A program made the position numbers and the translations under genes. Positions 1 to 13,542 of a stretch of 64,000 nt of DNA are shown here, one piece after another (positions within the stretch are counted from its first letter, which is position 1; the number at the start of each line of letters is the position of its first letter). Location: assembly GCA_023055505.1 (NCBI GenBank), contig JALIRH010000010.1, positions 6,268,001-6,332,000 on the forward strand. Direction: 5' to 3'. A model generated the notes under the pieces. It made no database searches. It worked only from the letters and a program-made list of their open reading frames with translations, and had not been told where the DNA came from. This stretch comes from Callipepla californica brunnescens. Lineage: Eukaryota; Chordata; Aves; Galliformes; Odontophoridae.

Positions 1-3000
1 TGATCCGTGACATATGAGATGTCATCTCAGTAGGTACAAAGCAACTGAAGAAGAAACAGAGTATTTAATAAAGCAGGAATTTATTCTGGAAGAATTTTTA
101 TTCTTAGCTAGTATTGCAGGTTTCCTGCTATTCTTGCTACTTTCAGACTTCAGGTTCTCATGGATATTATTAAAAAAAAAATGAAATATCAGATAGTTTT
201 AAAGTCTTTTGTTTATAACAGTAGAGACAATAGGTTCAAAGAGCTTCCAGCTCCCCCAGACGTGTCCCTTCTGGGGACAGTACAGATAATTCTGGACAAC
301 TTCTCCAAATGCAGATAACTGGTACACATCCATTGTGTTCTAATAACTGTTATGCATTTTTTGAGAGGGTGTTGTTTGTTTTTCTCTTTTTGCCCAGTAA
401 AGGAATGTTCCCTATTCTGGTTATCTTCAGATTAGCTTGTCTGTGATTAACTAGAGATCTAAAAAAGAAACACTGGCAAGTTTTAATTCACTTACTGGTA
501 TATGCAAGTCTTCATATCCGTTTGGTCTCAGAAACAATTATGTGGATTAAGGAGTATGAAAGCCCCCCAAAGTCTGCACCAAAGAAGTGAAAGGGACCTC
601 TTTTGAAATTTTTCTATCTAACATTGTATTGTTGTTGCATTTAGGAATATAATTGTTACTTTCTTTTAAAATATACAGACACTAGAAATAAAATTAGTTC
701 TGTGATTATGAATGTTCACATGCATTTCCTTTTGCTGCTAAGAGTAGTCAGTGTTTCCTTTTTAGGGAATCTTTTCAAATGCAGCAATGCCAAGATGAGT
801 AGTTGAAGTAGTAGATTAATTTATGGGAAAAATGAGAAGAATTTGAAGATTCTAATTCTTAAAGATGTTCTAAGAAAATATTTTAATTCCCCTCCCTTAG
901 ATTTTTTTTTTTCTAGTACCCTGTTTAAATTCTTTTGGACAGATCTTTTAAAATTCTCGAATTTTTAGCTTTCACACATATTCTAGGAACTCATTAAAAG
1001 AAAAAAAAAAAAAAACAGAAAAAAACACTGGGGCATTTTTGAACCAGTTTGTCACATGTAAAAGCTTTGTGTAAATCAACAAAAAATCAACAGCAGTAAG
1101 TGTACAGCTTTATATGTGAAAGCTGTAAGAAGGGAATTGCTAAGTAAATAAACAGTATATCAAACTTATTACTTCAAGACAAGAGGAAATTGGACATTAA
1201 TATGATTATTAACTGAACACCTCTAGCTACGACCCTTAGAGAAGGATGTAAATTAATGATTCCAAGCAGAATTTCCAGATGTTTAGTGCTGTGTACAGCA
1301 AGCCGGCCACAGGGAATGTGTTGGTATCTTAAAGACTGCACTGATAGCCCATTTGCACTGAAACTTTTACTACTGGTTGTCTTAAGTACTGCAAGGCTGC
1401 CTGTGTCTGTGACACTGCTGACCTCAGCTTTTCAAATCACTAACCTTGTTTCAAGAAATGTTGTTCTTTGTATCCTTAGCTCTTGAAGTTTAGTTCCAGA
1501 CTGCTGATTATGTGGAAGCCCACCGAGCAGTGATGTGAAGGTTTGTTTCGTTTAACCTTGCATGTGTTGGGTAGAAGTGAGTTGAAGTTCTGTTCTGTCT
1601 GAGGTGGTGCTGAATGGCCACTTGCAGCAGGACTGCTGGGCTGAGAAAAGCTGGCTAAGGAGCTATCGGTGTTTGGCACAGGGACTCACAGACATTACCC
1701 TTTCCCTGAAGAGCATTTAATAATGATAGGAGCCTGCAGGATGCTACAGCTAATATTAGTCTTTACACAAAAGTGTTTGGATGCATTCCTACCTGTTACT
1801 TGGGCAGACTAAACTGTAAGCGGTTTTCCTACTTCAGTGTACTTTGCATTTGAGGAGGCAAACAAACTGAGAATTGCTTTTCAGCAGCTTCTGCTTTTTC
1901 TTGACAATGGTGTCATGCTTCTGTTACTGTCCTAGTAACAGAGGCGCAACACTTTCTTCTAAGTGTTGTACTTATTTGTGATACTGGTTAGAGTGTGTCA
2001 GTCATTTCATAGGCAGTATGGATGACCAAATTGATTTAGAGTTATTTTCCTCTGCAGTCGAAGTATTCTTCTGATCACCAAAATTTGCTCATCTGAGCTG
2101 ATTAGCTGGGTATCTTAAAGATGGAAAAATGGGGAAGAATAAAAAAGCGAGGAAGAGGGAAGACTCCTAATTATAAGATTTCTCATTAAGGTTTTCTTGT
2201 AGAAAGAAGAAGGCACAGAAAACAGGATTGGATTCTTTTTATGGTATGATAAAGACACAACAAAGCTACTTAGTACTCTTTTGAATTGGCTGAAGTAGAC
2301 ATGTCAGGATTAATGACTGTACAAATCTCAGATGTACTGTGTGGGCTATTTGGTCAGGTGGTGGGATTATAAATAGGTAGGCTTAATGATGTCAGTGGTA
2401 AAAGAAAGGAATGACAGTGTGCTTGCCATGCATACGCTTGATCCGATCCTTCTATCTACATATGCTACTGAAAGAAATTCACTTGATTTTAATGGAGAAG
2501 AGAAACCTGACTTATCTTGGAGGTAGGCAGAAAAGTAGCTTAACCAATTTTAGCTGTTCTCCTGCCCTCTCCTTGTTTAGATGATCACCTGAATGGCTTC
2601 CAGGTAGTACTTATATTACCTTACTAGAGAGTGTCATTCTAGCAGCTATGGTGTCAGATATATGCAGGTAAAACTTTGACCTGTAGCACTGTTCTGGTTG
2701 GAGTGGATGGGAATTCTGGAAATGTTTGCTGATGTAAGGTGACAAATATTTTGTAAGACTGAGGATGAAAGCATTTATATTTACACAGAATTTCCATTGC
2801 TTGTTTGGTTTAACTTGTCTGAACTCCTGTTGTGAGGAAAAATATTTACCATAATTATGCATCTGTAGCAACGTCTATGCTTTTGCAGGGAAGGCAGATT
2901 CATGGGTAGGGCAGTACTTAAGTCGTCAGAATCCAAATACAGACTTGTAAAAGGAAAGAATTAATGTCTGTAGTGCTGTTTTTAGAGAAAGTGTGTAATT

Positions 3001-6000
3001 CTTCCAGTCCAAGGTACAAAAAGCTTTTTATCCTCTTTCTGGCTCAAAGACCAGGATGAATAAAGACCTGTCAGTATACCCAACTGGATGGACTGCTACA
3101 ATTTCAATGCTGCACTTTTGGTTACACAAGCTGTTTCATCTATTATTTTAAGTTTCAGATTGCCACACAGAAGTTCAAATTAGATTATTTTAAATGCAAA
3201 AATGTTATATTGCACGGATACATTAAGGCTTTTCTGCCTTTGATTGTCTTTCATCATCTTTCATCTAATTTTGATTTAAAGTTTTGTCTGGAAGAGTTCT
3301 TAACAACTTGTAGAAAGCAATGCCTTTTTGTTTCTTATAGCAGAGGCCGTGCTATGTATTTATTTATTATTGCACAACACTTTCATTTATTGTATAGCAT
3401 TAAAACATTTTGTTAGTACCTAAATAGACTGTAACTGCAGAATGCCAAGATGTACTTCATTTACAACAAGAAAAAAAAAAGAATTTGAGAAACCTTGTTC
3501 AGCTGAGCTTCATGTAGAAGCTGGTATGCTTCTTGTGCTGAACTGTAATGTTCAGAATGTTAGTAGAATATTAATGGTGGGGGAATCTTTTTTTTTCTTA
3601 CACCATAGCTTTCAGGATAGTAACTTAGTTAAAAATTGAAAGTGTGGGGATTCATCTCCTGGAATTTAGTAAAGCTTTGTTCTGGCAGTTTCCTCGCCTG
3701 AAATTTTTCTTCTTTCATTTTCTTTTATGTAATGAACTAACATTCCTCATTAGCTTATGTGGTTCTGTGCTAGTAGTACATGGTTCTTGTAAATGGTAAA
3801 TCTTTCTTGCTCCTCTTATGTCAACTTTTCACATCATATAACATCTGTGTAACTTCTGTATTTTTTCTTTTTTTTAAAGCTTCTGCTTCAGGATTGGAAG
3901 CTTTCCTGTCTTCCCAGTGCCTCCCAATGCTTGACATCATGTCTTTTCCCATGTAATAACCCTCCTATTTCTTGGTTATGCAAATGTACAAAATACTGGA
4001 GTTTTACCAAACTATAGATGCCTAAATGACCCATCTGCTAAAAGAAGCTGAAGAGCTTTCTGCCAGGGAGAAAGCTTGGGATGTTCTGAAGAGCTGCCTG
4101 ACAACCAGAAATCGGGGCAGCTCTTCTCAAAGTTGTATCATGTGCTTGGCTCAGTTTCTGTCATGAATCTGCAGCTGGGAGGCTGCAGCTAAAGGTAGCA
4201 GGGGTAAAGCTTGGCTTTTCTGTTGTTACTGCAGAGCTTCCTAGCACCTGGCCTGCATTGTTTTATCTGTGTTGCCCGCCTGCACTTATTTCCACATCTG
4301 TATTGAGGGCTGTGTCTATGGAAGGAAAAGAGTTTGTATTAGTCTCTTTCCTGGTTGCTGTGATACTGAGTGGCTTTTTCTTCTCCTTGCCTTGCCCAGC
4401 CTCTAAATCCATCCAGTGCCTGCCTCCAGTGTTACTTCTAAAACACAATTTTGAACAGCAGAGAAAAGCTGTAGAAGAAAAGCTCGGATAAATTGGCAAT
4501 TCTTTGCTTCATTGATGTTCAGAATAGCAGCTGAAAAACCCATGTGCAGAGCCAGGTTTTTCATCTGCAGGCTTTGAAAGATGGTGCTTCTATACCTGTT
4601 TTCATGGCTAATAGATAACAGCCAGAAGGGCAGATTTAGGTTCTGCTCTGTTTGAGAGCCCTTAATTGAACTTTTCTCGCTGGTCACAGGAGAGGAATAT
4701 CTGTACAAGTGTGCTTTTATAGAAGTTCTTGAAAAAGATTTGAGAGTTTGTTCCTGACATATGTTTGCTTGAGTTTTAAATACTTGTTAGATTTACTAGT
4801 GTATCAAAGGTTAAGCTCCCCCTTTCAGTTCAGGCTGCTCTTTGTTTTCTTTTCCTGTTTATTCAGCCAGTTATATATTACTCAATCACTGTTACAGATT
4901 TACTGCTTTCTCTTCCCTGCTCCTTCCTTTCTATCAGGCTGCTTTCATAACTCTAAATATCATAAAGACCAAATGAGTCATCATGTTAAGGTTTTGTAGT
5001 TTTGAATGCTGTTCAAGTTTTTTTTGACTCTTCTGATAGCAAACCTAACTTCACTTTCACATTTGGTAATCTATGAAAATGTTGCGAGTAGTATAAGTTA
5101 TCTGCTTATTACAGAGATGTGTTGCACACCACTCGCCAAATTAGTACTTTGTGTTAGCACTCTTTACTTCAAGATCAGAACCTCCTTTCAAGTAATGTTG
5201 GAACTAATTTTTCTCCACAACTCTCTTTGTAAAATTTTCTCCTTGTAAGAAGTAGTACTACTTTTGGCACAGCAGAATGCGATATAATGGATTTACTTGT
5301 ATAAGAATGTGTTTTCTAATTCCTTAGTAACAATATTTATACTAATTCATAGCATAATTGTTTTTATTATCATTTTATCCTCTATTGCAAGCTCTTGGCT
5401 GTCTTTTTAGCAGCAGAACAATTTTACGCCCAGAGAGGAGCCTACTGTGTTTCACTGAATACTGTAAGGCAACACAGATTTGGTGGCTATCTGCGAGCAA
5501 GAGCTGGGCAGTCTCTCTTGTGTTTTAAGTGACCTTGGAAAGGTCATTGTATTCATAGTTATGATTTGGTTTGTAAGTGTGATGAGCAAAAATCTTTCAT
5601 TTTTTTCTAGAAAAGTTTTAAATTTATATGTAATTATGTTGCAGAAATCTATCCTGAAGTCCCTTTAATGCTAGGAAGGCCACTATTGGAAACATGCTTG
5701 TACCATACAGATCTATTTGTTGTTCGTTAATCTCTTCTTTTTCCATGTAAATTGAGAAACTATTGCATGAATTATGGCTTGAATAGAGTCTGTTCTTTTT
5801 TCAAGACTGCCACTGCCATGGGGACAGACAGTTGGATGGGTGAGTGTCTGTTCCAAATGGTCTGGAGGGAACTGAAGGATTCATTTGCTGCTTTCTTGCT
5901 TTCACTGTGAACCAGACGCCCAAAGATTCCATTCAGCTTTTACCGTACTGTCATGGTTACGGTCCAAGTCCAGTGATTTATTTCCCTCTAGGATAAAACT

Positions 6001-8940
6001 CTTAAAAAAATTCTTTTCTTTAGAACTCTTGAGGCTAGTTAAGGAGGGGTTCAACGCAATCCATTCATTAGGAAAACCTTTTTCTCTATTGAGAGCTTTA
6101 AAACATCTTAATTCCTTGGATGCCTTATATTTTTGATCCATATTTATTTATGGAAGGAGAGATGGGGTGTTTTTTGTTGGTGGTTGTTTTTTGTTTGGCT
6201 TTCTTTGTAGCAGTCTCATATATGTAGGCACAAATAATAGAGCATCCGCAGAAGATTTGTTGCTTGCTAGATGCTCACTGAGTAAAGTTGTAGATATGAT
6301 CTTTGAAGATCAGTTTGTTAATTGTACTATCACTACTGACCTATCAGTTGCGCAAAGCATTTTCCTTTTAGGATAACCTTTTACTCAGTCCTTTCTTTCT
6401 AATACCATCTCCATCTTCTTCCTTTGTATTTTTTTTTAATCCTGGAATTAATTTGCAGTATCTATCTCCTTTCAGGCTTAAAAATAAGTATAGAAAGTAC
6501 ACTGTGAAATTCTTCACTGTGTCAAAGATTACAGCATTTTCATGAGTACTCCATGAAACTGGAATTAAGAATGAAATTGGAGTTAAAATGTATTTCTGTA
6601 CTTTTATTTTTTGTAGCTATTGAACTGTGTGATAGATGTGATAGCTATATGACATAACTTCAGAATCTTCCCCAAATAGCTAAGTGTATGAGTTTAGAAC
6701 CTGAAAGTGCCTGTTTATCTGTGGAGATATAACAAGCACTTCTTTCCTTTTGTTTTATGCATATCATAAGTCTAGCTTGAAGGAGTAACCTCCCAAGAAT
6801 GAACTGTGCTTGCCTCTCATTGATTCATGCCTTGATCTTAACATCCAGCTGATGTGTTCATAGTAGAAATAAAAATACAGACTGCGTATCAAGCTACATA
6901 TCAAACAGTGATATTGATCTAGAAATGAAAGCCTAATATCTAGACTGATTGGCACATTATATAGATGTCATGAGGCTGGCAGAGCAACCAGCTGCTTAAT
7001 TTTGAACAGTAAATATAACAGTGCTATAGTCCCTTACTCATTTTATTTTATTGTGGAAACCCGGACCACAAGAACAAAATAGTGTGAAGGATGTTTTAAT
7101 ACAGGTTATATGGATAGCATAACTTTTGATTTCTTGAACTGTAACTTTAAATTATTGAAATAATTCTATCTATCTGTCTATCTAAATAGCTTGTTAGAAA
7201 TGTGTGTGCATAGAGGTAGGGCACAGCAAGTACCAGTGAAAGGTGGCTAGGATGGAGTGTAGATAGAGATGATGGTTTCATTTCCATTTTCTGAGCATAA
7301 TGGCCTTTGGAAGGAGAGGAATGAATCTATAGAACCTTAGAAATAAATTAGCTTTTTCTGCTTTTGAGAATTGTTGGATTTTGTGGTGGTAGTGTTTGTT
7401 TTTGAGAACTCCAATTAATTGGAGTAAAGAGCTTCCAGTCCTTTGTCTGCCGACTTCGAACCTGGGCTGGCAGAAGCCAGGATGGGAATGAGTGAATATA
7501 CAGTATGAATGATAAGTCTCTGAAAATGAAAACAAAAACAAAAAACAAAACCCACAAAACAAATGGCCTTGTATTGTGGTATGAAATAAATATTATTTTA
7601 AATATGTGCAGGCAAGTAGACTCATCAAGAATTGCAAAATATTATGTTTGCGTTCAATAACGCATACACATATGCTGTTGTATCTCTACATAATATCATT
7701 AGACTCTGACTATAATGGATATTATGCAATGTTTCCTCATACTGATGAACAGATATATAGGGACTTGGACTTTCTCTGTCCTTTTCTAATAGCACACAGA
7801 TTAACAGAAACTCCTATGGTAGGATGTATGGAAGAACTTTTTTTGCTCTGAGTGAACAGATACCAAGTATCAGATCAGAGGAAGAAAAACGCATGGAAGG
7901 TAAATCCTGTGCTCACATGTAAGCTATTCTGCTGTGCTGGCAGTGCTAAGGGTGAAAAAAGAAATGGTCCTATTTGAGTGTTTTCATTTTGGTCTATTAC
8001 AAGATTTTGCTGGGTGGCTTAACAGCATCTCTGTAACTACTATAACAAGAGAAGCCCCGTATTCGTAAGTGTTGTACATGGAGTAGGTATGGCAGTGCTA
8101 TTGTTAGTATTCACAAGAGGAACAATGCAGATGAAAATTGAGCTGAGTTTCAGTGTGGAAAATAAACCATCTGTAATTATACTGCAGATGAAAGTGATGC
8201 TACTGTTACTCCATTTTTCATGTATTTGATTATGTAATTATCAAGTTCTCAACTGGGAGCTCCAGTTTGCAAACCAATTTATGTCTTATGAAATACCTTT
8301 TTATTTTTAAGAGGCTGTGTATGTATGCATTGCGAAATATATATGATTTTTATTTATTTTTGAGTCTCTTTGGAAACTTTAGTCACTTGTTGGCCTGTAG
8401 CTAGCAGAGCTGGACAGTAATGCAGTGACTGTCACTGAGCGTTTTCCTTGCAAGCAACATGTGATCTTGAGGATGTGCAGTGTAGATGCAGTGAAACCAG
8501 TTCCATCTCTGGGGATTATGAGCAAACAGCAGGGAAGTTGGTACTTTCTCTACTTAGTGTACATGACAAGTCTGTGAGTATTAGAGATAAGTATTGAACT
8601 GGGAATGCTTGTAGAGGAAACTTGTGGCTTACATATTTAATCTGTCTATTGCCCAGAACTGATGCATCATTGTAAGTGAAATACATTAAGGAGTTCCTGA
8701 ACTCTTGTCAACCATTCTTTCATCGAACAGATGATGCACAAGATTTTGGCTATCTGCTCAGCTACGTAGCAGTGGAGTGCCATTATTGTAACAATCAATT
8801 GTAATAACTACTTTGAGTGGGAAGTTCAAGACAAGGAAAGACGTAGAAAAAGCTTTCCTGAAGTGGCCTCTTTCCTCTCTGAAGTTGATCTCAGTGCTCT
8901 TCTGACTTTGAGTGGGGGGAAAAAATAGTTCTGTGTGTGG

Positions 8941-8958
8941 TTTTTTTTTTTTTTTTTT
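8941..8958 (+). repeat. Poly(T) tract, 18 T
   Basis: Uninterrupted run of 18 T in the upstream intron; no adjoining SINE or LINE body is recognised. Confidence 0.9.
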
Positions 8959-11900
8959 CCATATATAATTTTGTGAAGTTTGAAATAAAAAATCTCTCAA
9001 TTCTTTGTATAATCGTTTGTTCTTATTGGTCCCAGAGTAAACTTAATGTGTTTAACAAACTTAAATCCATCTGTTGTACATTAGAAAGCTTTTATTCTTC
9101 TAGATTTAATGAATTTATTCAGTACCTGAGAGCTGGCTCAATTGCAGTTGAGGTCCCTTATGTCTTTTCCTGTCTTAACTGGTCACTATGGAAAAGTTGA
9201 GAACTGGTCCTAATGAGGTTAGAGCCAAAATAATGTCACTAAAAGGGCTATTAATCTGTCTTTGTGCACTATCTTATGTAATTGTGCTCAAGACTGAAAG
9301 TTAAGTGCTGTAAACATTAATACTCTTTGAAATCAGGAATTGAAGAGGTGGACTGTTTATGTAGTAGCATTTGCTTGTGTGTAAATCTAGCAGATAGATT
9401 TCCTCTTCTTCTCCAGTTTTTGGGGAAAGTGATCCTTATCAAGAGGAAGTGCTGGCAGTAACTGGAATATCCAGGTCACTGTTAGTTCAAGTATTTCTCA
9501 TTATTCTAAAATACCTTTTGCTGGTTACTGGTGCAAGGTACTTTTGCTAGTTATAAAATACATTGCTTGTTGATTTCTGATAGGATTTTTTTGAAACTTT
9601 GTTTTGTTTTTTTTTTTCAAATGTAAAATGAAATATATGTAGTTTTATTTATTAACTGTATCAAGACTTTGATTTCAATGTGAAAGCTCCTTTTAAAATA
9701 AATGATGCTTTTTTTCTTTTTCTGCAATCAGGAAACACGCTGATATACAGCAGTGAAACTTCATTTTGTAACAGTGGAATCTGAAGGGCTTAAAATGTTT
9801 ATGGCCTTGCATTTATTTGAGCGGGTGCACTGCTTTTTCTTTACAAAATGATGAAATGTATGTATTTTAGTTGAATGAATTCTTGAACATCTCTCTAGCT
9901 GCCTTTTCTGGGGCTAGGAAGCATTAGGAAAGAAAGTTGGTATTACATATTAAGCAGTTGATTAGATGGATGGCACTCATGTCACAGATTAGCGGGTGTC
10001 TGAAATTGTTTATCCCATGATAAACTGGGGAAGCACTTCCCATGGGGTGAGCTGGCATCTCTGCTGTCTGTGCAGAGAAGTCAGGCAGCTGGGGGCCTGC
10101 GGAAGCAGGGAGCATCTACCTTGTGTAGGATACTGCAGCACAGTTTCCAGGGGATTTTTAATCAAGTTTTGTCCTTAAATTAGTTTAAATTTTAACTCAC
10201 TTTTGTATGCTGTAGCTAAATCAACAGTGTATCGATTCTTTCCACAGCTCTCCTGTAGTTCTGTGGTAGTTAATAAAAGGTTGTTCTAACTTCTGATGTT
10301 TACTCTGCAAATTAGATTACAATAGGTCTGCTTAGCTTCCAGCACATCTAAAAGCCATCTGAACATGGAAGTTGCTGAGTAGGACCATATATGGAGCATT
10401 TTTCCTGACATCTAAATGTTTATTTTTATATGATTAGTATTTATTCCTCTTTGTAATAGTTGCATTTTGTCTTAATTAAAATTCATAGTAGAAACTCCTT
10501 AACCAATCTCTCCCTTCATCAAAATCATTAAAAATGCTAGCATCTTTCCGGCAGAGATGAAGAGATGAGAGAAAACCAGGCTTTTGCTTGATTGATTTTT
10601 ATGATGGATAAGAGTTTGAAATTATGCCACCAACTTGGAGTTGTTTGGATAGTGCTGGTTTTGTGATTTCTGGTGTTTGCCTGAGAGAAACACCTGTGGC
10701 AACTTCTAGCTGACTACACTGTGCAAAAGAGGAGGGGAGGGCTTGCAGGTTAAAAGTACTGCTGCAAGTGGATTCCCACCGCCCTGTTACTTGCTGCTTT
10801 TGGTCTGCACCCACAGGTGTAATAACGCAAATGTTAGTTGTTTTCACTGCCCAGTGGTAATTCTGGGACTGTGGGAATCCAGGTCTCCAAAACAAAGAAA
10901 CAAAAGCCTTCTAAGACCAAATGCAGCATTTCTGGGGGGAGAACAAGAAATGGGACAATAGGTAACAACTGAAGAAAACAATCCAGGTGATGTATGAAGA
11001 AAGAAAATGAGAGTACCAGGATACCTGCTGGTTAATAAGAAGCTTTCAAAAAGTCAGTCCATTCTTAGAAGCCATTTCTAAGAATGTACACTTGGAGGTT
11101 TCTCCTCTTTTGAATGGATTGGAAAGTGTAAACATGGCTAGCCAGAAAAAATCCATGAATATCTATTATAGATAAATGGGGTTTGCTGTTCTTCATTGGT
11201 GTAAATGGAGAGTCGATCTCACTATGCTGCTTAACCCAACATCGTGTGCTTGTGTTCTTTATGTGTCCCATCATCTGTCCATCTATTGCATGCAAGTTCT
11301 GTCTACTTTTTTCCCTGTTCTAGCTCTCTGCAGTGTAAGCTGGACATTATAAATAAGGCCACGTTTTACTAATGCAGACAGCACATTTATTGATGAGTTT
11401 GTTTTAGGTTGAGCATAATCTGTAGCAATAGTAGAGTTCCAGCAATGAAATAGCATTTGTCTGCTTAATGGGAAATAGAGTTCACTAGCATTTGTGAACT
11501 TTAGTGTGTAGTCTTCAAGGATTAAATTCTGAGTTCATTTGTGATAAGTAACCTGAAGTTACCTAAAGATGTTGAAGATGAGCGTGGAAGGGAAGAAGCA
11601 GTATTGCTTTGCTTTGGGCATGGATTTCTTTTTGTTTGTTTTCTTTTTAAGTAACACGTTACAAGGGATTTTTGTTTTTTAATTTTTTTTTAGGAGTTGT
11701 AATTACGTTGTTTTTGGCAGTTAGATGAAAGCTCATACAGAACAAACAAACAAAGAGGAGGAGTAAAAAGCAGCTTGATTCATAATGTATTGCTGCAGAG
11801 TCCGAAGCTAAGCATGCAGCTAACACTGTGTGACACAGATTCTATGTGGAGAGAGGTGTGCACCAAAGCTAATTTGAAATATGAACAGAGAGGAGGCGCA

Positions 11901-13033
11901 AATGTTGATGATGAACATTCATTGGGTGTGTTTGGACATTTGGGAGTTCTGATGAGCTGGGAGAGGCTGTGAATAGTTAATTATTCAGCACAGAGTTCTG
12001 AAGTTCAAAACTCCAAGTACTTTCAGAAACAGCTCAGTCATGTGAACCCTTGTTACACAGTCATCTTTTGCAATGTTGTTCTGGACCTTGTTTGTTCTTC
12101 ACTGTAAGTGGCTTTAAAATTTATTTTGCTAAAAGATGTGTTTCTAATTGTTGTATGCTACGTGTTTTATGTTACTTCCATAGGATAAATCCAGAAGTTA
12201 ATGGTCTGTTTGTTTGTTTTGTTTTTCTTTTCTTTTAAAGTAAATAAACTTTGGTACAACACCAGGACCTAAATAGCAAGCATATTTTTGGAATCTTGTT
12301 GAATAACGTGCTTAGATATGCATTCATATTTTAGCTTTTAGTGAGAGTGGCTTCCTTCTAGTTTTTTTTATTATTATTATTTTAATAAATAAATTCTCTT
12401 GAGGTAATGCTGGGTTTTTTTCTTCTAATGATGAAATTCTTAATCATAGTATCTTCCCCATGTGGAAAAAGAATTTCCATATTGGTGAAATGTAAATTGA
12501 TTTGAGTAAAAGGGGACGTTGTACTATGTGTTGTAGGAAATAAGCCCTGCGTTCAGAATTTGCCATAGCATAAACAGATTGAGATGTAGAAGTGTTCCTT
12601 TTGGACCATTTTAGATATTTTTTTTAAGGTTTGCAAAGGTTCTCGTGTGTATATGTGAAAAATAAGACAGGGAAGGAAAGTGAGAAAGTAAAAAATAAAA
12701 AATCAACAGATGTGACAACAAAACATTAAAGCATTTTTGTGACTGAAATGTCAGGAAAGATCAATAATACTGCTATTTTATTAGTATACAGAACCGAATA
12801 GACTAGAGTTGTTAGAATTTGTTTAAGGGATTGTAATAATCAAAAAATTGGAGAGGAAAAGTATGATTTTTACTATGTCTGTCTATCCCGTAGACTAAAC
12901 ATACGGTATGATTTGGCTATGTACAGTGCAGTACAGTATGTCTGCTCATACTGATCCAGTAAGTCTGTTTGGAAAGCACTCAGATGTGAGAGCTTCACTT
13001 TTTATACCCCAGAAGGAGAAGAAAAGTAGTTCA

Positions 13034-13053
13034 TTTATTATTATTATTATTAA
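13034..13053 (+). repeat. TTA trinucleotide microsatellite
   Basis: About six TTA units, roughly 310 bases before the first coding exon of the window. Confidence 0.85.
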
Positions 13054-13362
13054 TGTATATTGAAAATAAAAACAAAAACTTTTCGTTTTGGACTCGCATT
13101 ATCGGGCATTTGTATTTAAATTTACCGTACCAAAACCAAATCAATTTTTATTTGGTAAGATAGATATTTTAGGTTGTTGGATATTAATCTTCTGTCACCA
13201 CAGTCCATAAGTGTAAACTATTCATATATCCTTTCCTTGTATGTATTGATTAAATGCCGTGAGTGAAAAGAATTAAGTATGATTCATGCCTGTTTTAAGA
13301 CTTGTTAGTTTGCAGGTCTGGAATCAAATATTTGACTATTAATTTTTATCCATTAATTTCAG

Positions 13363-13542
13363 AAGAAAAGCTAAAGCACCTCCTCCTCCATCTGAAACCA
13401 AAACGGTCACTGACTGTCCAATTGATGACACAGAATCAGCCAACATCATCATGGAACAGAAGGAGAATGTAATTGATAAAGACATTGAACTATCAGTGGT
13501 CCTGCCAGGAGATGTGATCAAATACACTACGGTTAATGGGAG
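13363..13542 (+). CDS. COBLL1: COBLL1 coding exon 1 of window (basic Pro-rich start, beginning of Cobl domain)
   Basis: Acceptor TTTCAG ends at 13362 and donor GTATGT starts at 13543. The exon is 180 bp: one base completing a codon, 59 codons, and two bases carried over. It encodes [12 protein letters not shown], then [20 protein letters not shown], a segment nearly identical to the start of the ubiquitin-like domain in mammalian COBLL1. Because it opens in mid-codon, an upstream exon must supply the initiator methionine. Confidence 0.94.

Larger units (their letters stand above)
1..13362 (+). other. Upstream intron (or 5' flank) of COBLL1
   Basis: The first recognised coding exon begins in mid-codon, so at least part of this stretch is intron. 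The sequence is AT-rich with scattered homopolymers and a short TATC tract near 7166-7184. I see no CpG-rich stretch and no exon that would encode the missing N-terminus, so the promoter is probably beyond the left edge. Open frames here are short, begin anywhere and match no family I recognise. No mobile element is clear enough to name. Confidence 0.7.

Noticed and set aside
4258..4708. Overlapping open frames on both strands near 4.3-4.7 kb
   Set aside because: No splice-compatible exon structure, no similarity, and typical length for chance frames in AT-rich intron.
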